Shown here: one piece after another, positions 50,601-62,027 of the stretch
How positions within the stretch are numbered: the stretch's first letter is position 1
Layout of the letters: every line of letters begins with the position of its first letter
NCBI GenBank assembly: GCA_014058105.1
Contig: JACGCM010002611.1
Location: 248,001 to 312,000 of the forward strand
Reading direction: 5' to 3'
From: Kingdonia uniflora
Lineage: Eukaryota > Streptophyta > Magnoliopsida > Ranunculales > Circaeasteraceae
Length of the DNA: 64,000 nucleotides
The notes under the pieces: model-generated
Database searches by the model: none
What the model saw: the letters and a program-made list of their open reading frames with translations, nothing else
What the model was told of the DNA's origin: nothing
Translations under genes and position numbers: made by a program

Positions 50601-53600
50601 TTTGACAGGCAAACAGATACTGTCTAAATTCAAACTCCCTAAAGGAATCATTATCTTGAACAATCTGGGATAAAGGCTTATATCCAGGGTTTAGAAGTGC
50701 CGCCTGATCATCACCTTGGTCCACTGCTCCAAAATCCCTCCTTTTGAACCCTGTAGAATTTACTGCAATTACAAAGTAAGACAAATGGTGAGGAGTGTTA
50801 CTCAAGAAATATGAAACTCAGATCATCAGTAAAGCAGCTGAAGCATCTAATTTCTCGGCAATTGTGGTATGTTGTGACCATCTATGATGGCAGTTATGGA
50901 TACAGAAGTGGGTACAAAACAAGGACTAGAAAACAACATTCCTGAAAATCAAAGCCACAGATGCAGATACAGGTATTATACCAGATATCATAAAGTGGTG
51001 ATTCAGATTATTTTTTCACAAACTGTTTCAAAAGAAAACATACATATATATACAGAATTATGTGTTTGAACGTATTACATTTATAATTATTTGATAAGTG
51101 TAAATTGAATTTTTTATATACTTGTCAATTATAATCGATGAATAGTAATCAGATATCATAAAGTGGTGATTCAGATTATTTTATCACAATCTGTTTCAAG
51201 AGAAAGAGAAAACATACATATATATACAGAATTATATGTCTGAACGTCTTACATTTATAATTATTTGATAAGTGTTAATTGAATTTTTTATATACTTGTC
51301 AATTATAATCAATGAATAGTAATCAGATATGATACCCAAAGTAACATTGGCGCAGATCTTATTATTTTCTGATTTCAATAGTTTTTTTTTTTCCTTTTTT
51401 TGAGAGAAAGAGATGTAGGATTGAATGATAGATATAGATTCTCATACGCAATTTGCCAATTTCTATATCTATCTATTTTTTGTTGAAATATATAGTCCCA
51501 CATTAGGTATTCAAGTCTTGCACCTAAATAATATAAGATCCTAGGGCTACTCCTCTCATGGCCAATTGGTTTTGAGAGGAGTAGCTCCAGGATCTTATAT
51601 TATTTAGGTACAAGGCTTGAATACCCAATGTGGGACTATATATCTTAACATTTTTATATGTACAAGTCTTTAGATCATCATCAAAGACAAACGTGGAAAG
51701 TAAGATTTATAAAGCACTGAGGACTAATCTATGGCCTTGTTAGAAGAGCACCTCTAGTTAAACTAGAGAAGGTAACATGGTATTCAGCAAATGTTTCAGT
51801 AAAAAAAACTGCAATAAAAACATTCATAACAAACATAAAAAGTAAAATAAAATCATTTAGACCTGTTTCCAAGTAGCAAAGTTCCAGCTCATCGTATTCT
51901 CGTAATGCATCTTCATGAAGATGGGCCATCTCAAACATAAAAGCTAAGCTTTCCTGCAAAAAGAAAAAATGGGAAAATCATTCAGGAATAAAAATGGAAA
52001 TACCTTCACCATGGGTATATGATACACAACTTGGTGAGTGGTAGGGAAGAGGTGTGTTTCAGAGGAAGGACTTGGGAATGGGATTGTACAATTCGTTCCT
52101 GACATTCATGAAAATTTAAGACATTCATGAAAATTTAATCATATTTTACTTGGAGGTCCTTGGCCAGAGATGGGGAGAGAGTAGTCGGGACTAATGTTTT
52201 CGCCATGTTGTAAATTTGTTTGTCAAAATTTGGGTCCCTATTACTGACCCACCCACCCACACACACACAAACAAAGATCATAGTACTAAAGAAAATAACC
52301 TTCAAAATGAAGAAATTACAAAAGTTCCACACTGGCATGAAGCGTTGTTCACTGAGCTTTCGAATCTCGTCCTCGTAGAACTGAACACGTCTATCCAATG
52401 TATTCCTAATGGACTCCATGATTTTTGAATCCAAGTCGTCCCAGAAGTTTGAGTCCGGTCCATGTAGATCAAGTTTGTAACACCTAAATATTTGTTGCAG
52501 AGAATTAGCAGAAAAAAATATATATAATACAAAACAAAAGATGCCAGGAATAGATACATACTTTGCATAACAAAGAGCCCATGCTTTCAATACTATAAGC
52601 TACAATCATAGCATCAATGTCATGAAAAATTAAAGATGACATGTCAGGGGAAAGCAAGGTTAGTTAGTTAGACTACCCCTCACATCCCATTAGAGAGAAT
52701 ACCAATTTTATCAATCTCTTTATTGTGAGTGAAATCTGAGGTATATAATATTTCAAAAATTAGAGGGGATTTTTTTTGTGAAAATGAGAGGCAAGTCTAA
52801 AGTCAAAATAAGAGTGCATCTTATTTGCAAAACTAATAGGGTCTGAGTCTCTCTAATTCAAATAATAATAAGTGAACATAACGAAATTGTAAAATTATAG
52901 CTCTTCTTAGAAAGACGGTTCAATAATCACATGGAAATGATGCAAGAGCTGGATTTTCAAGTAATAATTGAATATAATTGATCCTGGTAAGCAACCATAA
53001 ACAACGACTAATGCATGAGAGTAGCAAATATAAATTTTCACGCATACCTTTCTCTCTTTTTAGAGCTAAAATCAACTTCAACTTTGGCGTATATTTTTTT
53101 CGCTAACTTAGTGGCCTGATCGTTGCTGGGATGAGCTTTTGACACGAATACAATAAACCACTCTTTTTCATCATTTTGAACAATTAATTTTAGTCGTGGT
53201 TTAAGAATAGTCTTGAACTCTTCGAGGTCCTGTCATGATAAAAATCAATTTAGTGCCATATAATCAAGAAAATAATTGCCAAATAAGTGCCAAAAAAAAA
53301 AACGTGACTAACTTGAAATTACAAAAATCATACCTCACAAGTAACAAGAACCACAGTTGCATATGGTTCCCGAAACCAGAATATAGACTGCTCCTGTGGA
53401 AAGCGGCTACGAAGTCTCGCATCTGTTGTTAATATAAACTCGGCAGGTAGTTTCTCCACATACAGAAGATTATGTGTCTTGTTGTTCAAACATGCTCTTT
53501 TGAATGGTAAGCGTTCTTCAAATCCGCTTTTAACAACGTGCCACAAGTTGCTGACATCTTCAACTGTAAAGCAATACAAGTCACAATTTATTAGAGCAAT

Positions 53601-56600
53601 TCGGATGAGAAATATTACAAAGATACAACTAAAATAGTTAACCGTGATAAACTTTCTGCATCGCTAAGCAATATTAGGGCAGTCTACAGCTTTAATTCTT
53701 TCCCAAATACTTTTCATATTATTTTTCCATAAATTAAGTATTCAACCCAATATCTGAGACAGGAATCACATGACATATATTCCACCGCTTAAACCCCTAT
53801 TTATCCCCTATAAAACTCCAGCCATGAACTCATCTTGAGATCTACATTTTGAAAAATGTTGAAATTCGTGCAAGGATAAAATTCGTTCTCCAATGTTATT
53901 GTTGGTAAATATAAATAGTTGTAAAATCATGATAAGTATGATCTAAAATCGTGATAATCAGAGTAGGTCCCATCTCAGTGCTCACCTAAGTACGATATAT
54001 ATCGAAGGATAAAAAAACAATAACACAAACAAAAGATAAATATTATGCAAAAGCTAGATATTGTAACTGCCTTTTCATTTTCAAATACTTTTTATCGTCT
54101 CAATTTCAATATGCCATAACTTTTGATCCACAGATTGGATCAAAATTACAATTTCGCACTATCTCATCCAAATGACTCCCAGAGTAATTCTCTTGAATTT
54201 CTATTTTATAATTCTCATTGGACTAAAGCACCTATTGGAGGGCTGAAGGGGACATTATGTCTAATGTAATTCTCAGTGTTTACCTCCGCAGACTAAAGTA
54301 TTTTTAAAATCGATTAAAGTGCATCCTTTTAAGGCCCCGCTTGTCGCCTATTCCGAATACATATTCGACGACCCCTCATGAGTATATTCCACTGGCGCCG
54401 TCACGCCCAGTGAAGTAGGCTTGTGCATGCTGGCCACACATGCATGTACGCCGCACGCCTCATATTCCGCTGATCTCCGGGCACTGTAGTGCCGACCCCG
54501 AGCCAGGCCATGACAATCAGAGTGCCTAAAATTGGGCATAAGAGCTTGAAAATCCAAGTTTGAGCTCCAATTCCAAACACGGTTGGAGATGCTTTTGGGG
54601 TACCAAATACACAGCTACTCTCAACTCTCACCAACCATACAAAAGCAAGCGAAAAGTTGCCGATAAATTACAAATTACGGATTACGGATGAGAGTGACAA
54701 GCGCCAAAAGCACTGCAATTTAACTCTTCCTTTCATGGCGTTTCCATTATCTTTCAACATTGTCTCTCACACAAACTCCTTTCACCCTATAATTTTCTCC
54801 ACATTTCCACCACAAATCTCCCTCACAAACCACTCCGCATTCCGCTCAAATCAAACATTGAGATTGCGAGACTCAACCGCAATATCCCCCCTCAAAATTT
54901 GCTTCATTTCTCCTTCAAAGGTTTGTTGATTTCCACTGCATGTATTTTGGTTTACCTATCAAAATCTAGTGACATAACACTCTAATGAGGCGATAATGAG
55001 AAGCATAATAAATGATTTATTAGTTTTTCTTACTTAGCTCGTTATTGTGGACTAAGTAGAATTTTGAGCCTTACTAAAGCTAAGCTTTGATTGTTTCATC
55101 GCACTGGGTTTAACATTGGGCTCTAGTTAACTTGCGTATTAGGGGGTTTAACATCCCACATTGCTTTGAGTAAAATGTCTCCGATCGGGGGTTTGTGCCT
55201 TGAAGTACTTATCACTCATGAAATACTTTGTGATTGCCCTTGCCGGATGTTTCGGTGCCCACTGTTGAAATATATAATCCCACATTGGGCATATATTAAG
55301 CCTTGCACCTTAAAATATAAGATCCTGACTACTCCTCTCATTGCCAATTGGTTTAGAGATGAAACCTCCAGTTCTAATACCCACATCCCTGGATATACAA
55401 CGTATCGTGGTAACTAACCACGGTTGATGCATACTTAGAACTACAATGGAGGCTTTGATGCTAAATGATGCAAAGCATTACCATATCCCTAGCTAGGATA
55501 CTCTCATTCTCAGGCTTTGGCTTTTACTACCTTAACGATCTCTCATTCATTGTCATTTGCCTCCTTTGAAGCTTTGTCAATTGTCATCCACTATGATATT
55601 CCTTCCACCCTTGAATTCTTAGAGAGAGTTAAATTGTTGCTAAGGCGATCTACTACTAACTTGGTACCATAAGGCTGAGATCTTTCGACTTCACCCTCAT
55701 TTTTGAGAGGAAGTATTGAAAGAGTGAGAGTATGGCAGATACTTAGTGAATGTGTGTTATTTTCTCCAAAATTTTTGTCTAGAGTACCTTTATACATTTT
55801 CGTTTTCTAAATTATTCATCTCCATATATATTTATTCTTTTCCTAATTCTCTCTATTTTTCCCTATGCTCTCCACATTTTCCCATTCTCTCAATAATTCT
55901 CTTGGATTTTTTCTTTCAAGTTCGCTTATCTAGATTTTTTTTCCTTTTTCTTCAAATTTTCTCTACAGATTTTAGCATCAAGAAAGTTTCTTAATTATAA
56001 AAACATATAATCCTTAGCAAAGTAACCCACTCTTCAACTTTCAATGAACTCCAAGTTATCATGACACATTTTCCAATGTTGATTTGTTCTCCTGCAGGAA
56101 AGTTCAAAAACTTATAGCGATCCATTAACATCATTGGTCTCAACGCTTTCCTATGGAATTAAATCACTGGAAACTGCATTTGCTGTTGTCCTCATTTTCG
56201 TCCAAATTTCCTCTCCTCTACCATTTCTTGAATTGAACCCTTCAATGATTTCTCCTGCAATAACAGTGTTACATTCGCCTGATACCAAGGTCCCAAGGAC
56301 TGGAGAACTTGCTTTAAGAAGAGCAATACAGGCAAACACAACATGAAGGCTATACAGGTTAACTGATTTCTATGTTACTTTTGTAAATAAAAAAGATGCA
56401 AAATTTTCATTAAAATAAAGCTGAGACAGTAATTGATGTGTAGGTTGTCCTGGTTTTCCTTTTAGGATTCTCTGGAAGACATCTCATACTTTCTGAGGAT
56501 ACCACAGAGAAAGCCTTATGGTTCAATGGAGGGTAATGTGAAGAAAGTTCTAAAGATATTATTTCTATGTGATTTTCCTGATATTTTCATTGCTAAGTGT

Positions 56601-59307
56601 AACACATGCTACTGTATAATTTTTGTTCAACGTGAAACTTGAGAGTTACTGAAGATTGAGTATAATGAAATCAGGATATATATCCTGCAGTAAGATTTTT
56701 GATGTTTACGATACTTGATTGAATATCAAGTATTTTTGATATTTAATCGAAGACCTATTGAGTCCATTAAATGAATTAAATATGGATTCTATTAAATGCT
56801 CTTTTGAGTTATCTTGTTGTTCTCACTGTACTGCAATATAATTTACTAAGTTCTAAAGAAGCATGTAATAGGTAGCTTGGCGCTTGACCTATCTAATTGA
56901 CGGCTATCTTTTAGTTTCTTCATTGAGTTTATAAACATATCCTTACGGAGTATGTTGTTTATTGTTCAAGATTTTCGGAGTTTGGTAGGACTAATAGGAA
57001 AACTAACCTACCATTGTAGATGTTGTTTATTTATTTCTTAACATATTTATCATGCATTATCATAATGTAAGGCGTAACATCTAAATAAGAAGATATATTA
57101 TTATTAGTTTAAGTCTCTTTCTGTAAAGTGTAATAATAATCTACATAAGGTGTGCACGCTCATCTCTCTACGTAGATAGTTTCTATTTAGTTATTGTTGC
57201 TTCTTTTTTCTTTCAGATTGCTAAAGATGAGAAGGAGTCCATCTTGGGTAGCATACCAACAGATCTTCAGGAAAAGGCTTCCTTCTTGTATGTTTCTCTT
57301 TTAGATGGAAAGGTACATTGACACAATTAAATAAATTTCCGTTTTATTTTTCTATATTTGTGGTCCAGGATATAAATCTAGATGGAAACGTAGATGATCT
57401 CGGAAGGAAAAAATAAATATATGAAGTCACTCATGACGTCAGCATTCCAGTATTGCATTATATATGTGGGTTCTAAAGAAAAACTACACGTTCGAGCTCT
57501 ATGTTGATACAATAATATCGTTCTCCATTTTGTCTTTCCACTTGGCTTCAGACAAAGTCTGCTCAGATTAATCACATCTTTTGCATTTAGAACAAGAACA
57601 GTAGTCTAGCAGGTTGAGAGTCTAAAAATAAATCTGCTTTACCTTTTGGTTTCAGGGTGGATTGCAGAGCCTTCTTGAGTCTATAAAAGATAAGGACCTA
57701 GACAAAGTATCAGTGTATCTTGCATCTTCACTGGATATTGTTGCAGAACTGGAGCTGTTACAGGTAATAACGGCCATCTAAAGAGTTTCCATGTTTTTCA
57801 TTTAGTAGCTATTTGGCCTCTTATACGAATCAATATGCAAACTTTTGGAATGTCAGGCTCCAGGTTTGTCATTTTTGTTACCAAAGCAATATTTGACGTA
57901 CCCAAGGTACGACTTCTCTCTTTATGTTCAGCAAAATATTTTGTTTATTGTTTTAGTTTTGTAAACATGAAAAATCAAAACATGTGCTACCCATATTAAC
58001 CCATTCCAGTTTGTGCACGCGTCCTACTTGGAAGATTCTACTTGGATTGTATTAGATGAAATTAGATCAATTTGAGCAAAAACCCAATATTCTGTTTAAG
58101 ACTTCTTTGTTTACATTTGCTTGGTGAAAATTTCTTGTGAAACTTTATCTTTGTATCGATATTCAATTTTCCAAAACTAAGGTCTGTAGTGATTTAAGGT
58201 CCCAAAATGTGAACAAACGAAAACTTATTGCTGTAAATCACATGTCCTGGTCGTTTCCCACGCGGCATAGAAGTGCATCTAATTTTAGTTTATTTATTTA
58301 TTTATTTGTTAAATTAGCTTATTTCTTATTTTGATTATGAATAGGGTTTCTAAAATAAAGCCCATTATGATCTATAAAAATGAGAGTTTGGTCTTAAATT
58401 ATTTAGTTGATTAGTTTTAAGGATTGAACTTGTAGAGTTTTCTCTAAAATTAGGGTTCTTGATGAAACCCTAATTTCTTTCTATTGAATTATATTAAAGC
58501 GTTTACCTTACTAGATTGCTTCCGCCTCGACAAAGTTTCTTTTAAGTTACAATGGCTCCAGGAAGGAAGAAAGTCCAAGCAGCCAAGAAACCAACAACAG
58601 TAGAAAGTCTTACCAACTTGTCTAGCCAAATTCAGCAACTTGTCGCGGTCTTCACCGCCCACGTACTACAACCCGCTCTACAACCGGCACCGTTGGAAGT
58701 TGACGTAGTTTTCCCATCAGTTACTGATGTCACCGACACCGAATCTCAGGTAAGTACGCCGAAAACCAATACTGGCGATATCAATCTGTTTGCTGCTGAC
58801 TGCCTCAACGGAAACCACCAAAAATCCCGATGATAATGATGGGTTCGTTGCAACAATCATAGGAAGCTCGGGACAAAATTTGGAATCAAAACGAAGACTG
58901 GAACGGAAAAAGAAATTGGGGTAGCTACCAATAAGACGCTGGGTTTGCCGATAGAAAACATGGAATTTACAAGAGTTCCAGAGTGAGTTTTAACCGACAA
59001 AACAAACAACAACGAAAACCCACAAATCACCATTGTTGCAGACTCACCAGAACTTGAAATCGAAAGAAAACCAACTTGAAATCACAACCCATATCTAGGG
59101 AAAGTCTAGCACCGGAGTTTTTGATACTACTGAATTGTCACAATTAAATCAAAAAACGATACAATTACTACTACGATGAGATCCGAGAGATCACAAATTT
59201 GCAATTCAAATTGTACTAGTTGAATTAAAATATAGATGATTACCTGCAACAACGAGGTGATCACAAGCATTCTTGATTGATTGAAATTGAGCTAAGAAAT
59301 TCGCCAT
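35692..59307 (-). CDS. TRS130: TRAPPII complex subunit TRS130/CLUB (TRAPPC10), 21 exons
   Basis: Exons, 5' to 3': 59307-59244, 53563-53334, 53229-53048, 52483-52300, 51953-51863, 50762-50596, 50322-50233, 50133-49972, 49162-49101, 48689-48599, 47765-47602, 47476-47263, 46710-46165, 45721-45509, 41756-41417, 40683-40593, 40305-40221, 39367-39178, 38066-37768, 37544-37454, 35867-35692. They sum to 3,732 nt, giving 1,243 residues; the Arabidopsis protein is close to this. Landmarks are MANFLAQFQSIKNACDHLVV, EERLPFKRACLNNKT, DRRVQFYEDEIRKLSEQRFM, FQLEVVRLAHSEMKHPVPLD, VLQRPVLDPCLAVGFLPLP and the C-terminus GPHLVCVLPPALSSSYCIPA. TRAPPII acts at the trans-Golgi network in Rab activation, secretion and cytokinesis. 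Exons 10 and 16 appear to use GC donors. Introns carry a TRIM, a gag-only element and a large insertion in intron 1. Upstream DNA is rearranged, so which exon 1 is used in life is uncertain. Confidence 0.92.
35868..37453 (-). other. TRS130 last intron, 1.6 kb, nothing recognised
   Basis: A plus-strand open frame at 36361-36573 has no recognisable product. No repeat was identified. Confidence 0.55.
38478..38960 (-). mobile_element. Second TRIM-type miniature LTR element, in a TRS130 intron
   Basis: Two diverged LTRs, about 38478-38682 and 38727-38960, with the same plan as 7711-8219. The gap of about 44 bp contains CCCCCACCTTTAAAATCGAG and ends in GACTCTGAATACCAT; on the minus strand these give a primer site TGGTATTCAGAGTC and a purine tract. 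LTR sequence is well diverged from copy 1 (CTCTACGTGCACCGATATTA is shared in part). No matching target duplication. It lies in the intron between exons 18 and 19. Confidence 0.78.
41965..44849 (-). mobile_element. Gag-only LTR retrotransposon (TR-GAG type, copy B) in a TRS130 intron
   Basis: LTRs 41965-42313 and 44479-44849 flank an interior of about 2.2 kb. The 5-bp target duplication TATAT is exact (41960-41964 and 44850-44854). The element has the same orientation as TRS130 and lies in the intron between exons 14 and 15. On the minus strand the interior starts with a primer site TGGTACCAGACT next to the right LTR and then a gag reading frame. No protease, reverse transcriptase or integrase is present, so it depends on a Ty3-type partner. 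G runs of 13 (42127-42139) and 19 bases (44657-44675) sit at the same place in the two LTRs. Confidence 0.88.
42446..44426 (-). pseudogene. Ty3/gypsy-type Gag of element B
   Basis: The ATG at 44426 starts MPRGKTATKKPTLAQDVARI. The frame then breaks several times: one piece at 43919-43536, another at 43400-43161, and the core from about 43190 to 42446. The core holds the retrotransposon Gag signature (DLKVPEFTGKSDADAFIEWL, WWNNVQQARR, ELKERFIPMNY, LARQANELHAQY). A zinc knuckle near 42510 reads YYGCGKPGHQKRDC, with the first Cys changed to Tyr. It would make the capsid-like coat if intact. I see no pol sequence after it. Confidence 0.85.
50983..51322. repeat. 168-bp tandem duplication in TRS130 intron 5
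   Basis: AGATATCATAAAGTGGTGAT begins at 50983 in the upstream exon-flanking sequence and again at 51151. The two copies agree apart from scattered changes and a short AGAGAA insertion in the second. Confidence 0.9.
51488..51643. repeat. Long inverted repeat (hairpin), two arms of about 70 bp
   Basis: The left arm 51488-51558 (ATATATAGTCCCACATTAGG to CTACTCCTCTCA) is an almost perfect reverse complement of 51574-51643, with a loop of about 15 bp (TGGCCAATTGGTTTT). It lies in TRS130 intron 5. A related single arm is at 55262-55380, so it is a dispersed foldback repeat, most like a MITE. Confidence 0.9.
54735..57906 (+). pseudogene. CYP37: CYP37-type chloroplast cyclophilin gene, N-terminal half only
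   Basis: Exons by eye: 54735-54920, 56098-56357, 56466 to about 56550, 57217-57312, 57656-57763, 57857-57906. The start MAFPLSFNIVSH is followed by a Ser/Thr-rich transit-like region. Then come AVTVLHS-like reading AITVLHSPDTKVPRTGELAL, DSLEDISYFLRIPQRKPYG, SLLDGKGGLQSLLESIKD and ELELLQAPGLSFLLPKQYL. These are the helical N-terminal domain of the thylakoid-lumen CYP37/CYP38 group. A one-base loss near 56340 shifts exon 2. The exon 3 donor reads AAAG|ATATT, not GT. All exons for the cyclophilin barrel are absent. Introns are kept, so it arrived as DNA, not by retroposition. It sits in TRS130 intron 1 on the other strand. Confidence 0.87.
55262..55380 (+). repeat. Single arm of the foldback repeat
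   Basis: TGTTGAAATATATAATCCCA through CCAATTGGTTTAGAGATGAA matches the left arm and loop of the 51488 hairpin; the return arm is missing. It lies inside the first intron of the cyclophilin remnant. Confidence 0.75.
58330..59110 (+). mobile_element. LTR-end and gag-start fragment, relative of the gag-only elements
   Basis: 58430-58530 (AAAATTAGGGTTCTTGATGA...GATTGCTTCCGCCTC) has the same order of phrases as the end of the 5' LTR of elements A and B read on their coding strand. An ATG at 58552 then opens MAPGRKKVQAAKKPTTVESL, a Lys-rich Gag start like that of element B. The frame stops at 58833 and gag-like debris seems to continue to about 59110. No second LTR. The primer site is not clear. 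Confidence 0.5.
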
Positions 59308-59640
59308 TACAATCGTTGAAAACCATGTAAATTGGTGAAAGATTAACGATGTGAAACAACAGTACAGACGAAGTTATTATTCGCGGCGTGAATGTTTAGA
59401 GCATCTCTAGCAAGGTGTGGGTATGAAAGGGCCTCCGTCTTGGAATGGTTTGCTACTATCTTATGGACGACGATTTGTCCCATTATTATTGACTTGGCTG
59501 CAGATAATGATGTTTGGAATTCATCAAATGAAGCAAGTCTGTGTCAATAAGGATGGTGACACCCCCGTGGATCACTATGAAGTTGGTGGTGAACAATATC
59601 ATGCATCGGTTAGTATATATTCCCTTAATAAATAAAATAA
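59308..59640. other. Short region upstream of TRS130 exon 1
   Basis: About 110 bp (to GAGCATCTCTAGCAAGGTGT at 59418) matches the promoter side of the other exon-1 copies. Then the match stops and an unrelated piece (59417-59635, an unrecognised plus-strand open frame) separates it from the exon-2 copy. The main exon 1 thus lacks most of the flank that its sister copies share. Confidence 0.65.
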
Positions 59641-60690
59641 TTGTCAGATAAGTGCAAAAAAAAAAAAAACATGACTAACTTTAAATTACAAGTATCATGC
59701 CTCACAAGTAAAAAAAACCACAGTTGCATATGGTTCCCAAAACCAGAATATAAACTGCTCCTGTGGAAAGTGGCTACGAAGTCTTGCATCTGTTGTTAAT
59801 ATAAACTCGGCAGGTAGTTTCTCCACATACAGAAAATTACGTGTCTTGTTGTTCAAACATACTCTTTTAAATGGTAAGCGTTCTTCAAATCTGTTTTTAA
59901 CAACGTGCCACAAGTTGCTGACATATTCAACTGTAAAGCAATGCAAGTCACAATTTATTAGAGCAATCTGGATGATAAATATTATAAAGATACAACTAAA
60001 ATAGTTAACCGTTATCAACTTTTTGCATCACTAAGCAATATTAGAGCAGTCTACAACTTTAATTCTTTCCCAAATACTTTTCATATTATTTTTCCGTAAA
60101 TTATGTATTTCAACCTAATATCTGAGACAAAAGTCACAAAAAATATATAACTCTAGCCATGAACTCATCTTGAGATCTACATTTGGAAAAATGTTTAAAT
60201 TCATGCAAGGATAAAATTCATTCTCCAATGTTATTATTGGTAAACATAAATAGTTTTAAAATCATGATATGTACGATCTCAAATTGTGATAATCATAGTA
60301 GGTCCCATCTCAGTACTCACCTAAGTACGATATATATATCGAAGAATAAAAAAAGAATAACACAAACAAAAGATAAATATTATGCAAAAGCCAGATATTG
60401 TAACTGTCTTATCATTTTCAAATACTTTTTACCGTCTAAATTTCAATTTGCCATAACTTTTGATTCTCATATTGGGTCAAAATTACAATTTTGCATTATC
60501 TCATCCAAATGACTCCCAGAGTAATTCTCTTGAATTTATATTTTATAATTCTCATGGGACTAAAGCGCCCATTGAAGGGCTGAAGGGGACATTATGTCTG
60601 AAGTAATTCTCAGTGTTTACCTCCGCGGACTAAAGCATTTTTAAAATCGATTAAAGTGCATCCTTTTAAGTCCCCGCTTGCTATTGTTTG
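59640..60690 (-). repeat. Segmental copy of TRS130 exon 2 and flanking intron 1
   Basis: Collinear with 53275-54345, from the A-run and exon 2 through AAGTAATTCTCAGTGTTTAC to the CCCCGCTTG near 60680. At 54345 the original breaks off into the foreign insertion, while this copy continues into the exon-1 array. Confidence 0.9.
59701..59930 (-). pseudogene. Duplicate TRS130 exon 2
   Basis: 230 nt, the same length and phase as the working exon and still open (KLPAEFILTTDARLRS versus KLPAEFILTTDARLRS up to one R-to-H change just after). About ten residues differ. The donor has changed from GT to GC (GAG|GCATGA). It could be spliced only as an extra or replacement exon. Confidence 0.88.
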
Positions 60691-61012
60691 TGACCTAACC
60701 ATTTGATTAATGTATGAGATAAAATCTCAGTATTTCATCATCCAATGATCAACAATTGTCTAAAAGACTAAATCGCCGAAAATGTTTCTAATTGCAAACA
60801 TTTTCATTGTACCAAGCGGAGCCTTAAGTGTTCAAACATTCTTATAAATGTAAATGCAATCACTTATCGCACAAAATGGCGATCTTCGAAACTACTGATC
60901 TAATTGTTATAATTAAATCAAAAAACAATATAATTATTACATCGATGAGATCCGAGAGATCACAAATTTGCAATTCAAATTGTACTAGTTGAGTTGAAGT
61001 AGGGATGATTAC

Positions 61013-61076
61013 CTACAACAAACAGGTGATCACAGGCATTCTTGATTGATTAAAATTGAGCTAAGAAATTTGCCAT
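61013..61076 (-). pseudogene. TRS130 exon 1 copy with stop
   Basis: 64 nt; begins MANFLAQF and then TAA where the main exon has Gln. Its donor GTAG|GTAATC is usable. Confidence 0.88.
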
Positions 61077-61963
61077 TACAGATCGTTGAAAACCATGTAA
61101 ATTTGGGTTAAAGATTAACGATGTCTCATGATAAGCTCTGTAATGAGATACTGTAGTTGGGAGAAACAACACTACAATACACCAGTGAAGTATGCACGCG
61201 TTATTCACGTGTGAATGTTTAGAGCATCCTCAGAAAGGTGTGGGTTCTACTGAGTTTGGGAAACTCACACAGACTCTAAAAAGCATCTCCAGCAGGCAGG
61301 TTTAGGTTATGGCAGAAGACCCACACGTCAGAACCCAAAAAACCTAACCCACATTGGACCTCTCCAACAAAACTTAAGCTTAAAGCATAAAATATAAAAC
61401 ATCAAATAAACATAGGTCACACAGAGATAGACGACCTATGAGGGATGTGCCACATCAAATTCTCTTGAATTTATATTTTATAATTCTCATTAAGGGGTTG
61501 AAGGGGGATTTATGTATGAAGTAATCCTCAGTGTTTACCTCCGCAGTCTAAAGTAATTCTCAATGTTTACCTAAGTGGACTAAACTATTTTAAAAATCGA
61601 TTAAAGTGCATCATTTTAAAGCCCTGTTTGCTATTGTTTGTGACTTAACCATTGGATTCATGTATGAGATAAAATCTCAGCATTTCATAATCCAATGATC
61701 AGCAATTGTCTAAAAGACTAAATCGCCGAAAATGTTTTCGATCGCAAACATTTTCCACTGTACCAAGCGGAACCTTAAGTGTTTAAAAATTCTTATAAAT
61801 GTAAATGCAATCACTTATCGAACAAAATGGCGATATTCAAAAATACTGATCGAATTGCTACAATTAAATCAAAAAACGATGCAACTACTACTACGATGAG
61901 ATCCGAGATTTCACAAATTTACAATTCAAATTGTACTAGTTGAGTTGAAGTAGGGATGATTAC

Positions 61964-62027
61964 ATGCATCAATGAGGTGATCATAAGCGTTCTTGATTTA
62001 TTGAAATTGAGCAAATAAATTTGTCAT
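61964..62027 (-). pseudogene. TRS130 exon 1 copy with stop
   Basis: 64 nt; begins MTNLFAQFQ and then TAA. The last exon base is T, not G (GCAT|GTAATC). Confidence 0.88.

Noticed and set aside
56550..57216. U12-type (AT-AC class) intron in the cyclophilin remnant
   Set aside because: The donor lacks the ATATCCTT consensus and the acceptor is a normal AG; a mutated GT is simpler.
54345..59120. Helitron or Pack-MULE explanation for the cyclophilin block
   Set aside because: No TC start, no CTRR hairpin end and no terminal inverted repeats were seen at the inferred borders, so I do not assign a class.
59417..59635. 72-residue plus-strand open frame upstream of TRS130
   Set aside because: No recognisable domain, and it lies in a rearranged junction zone.
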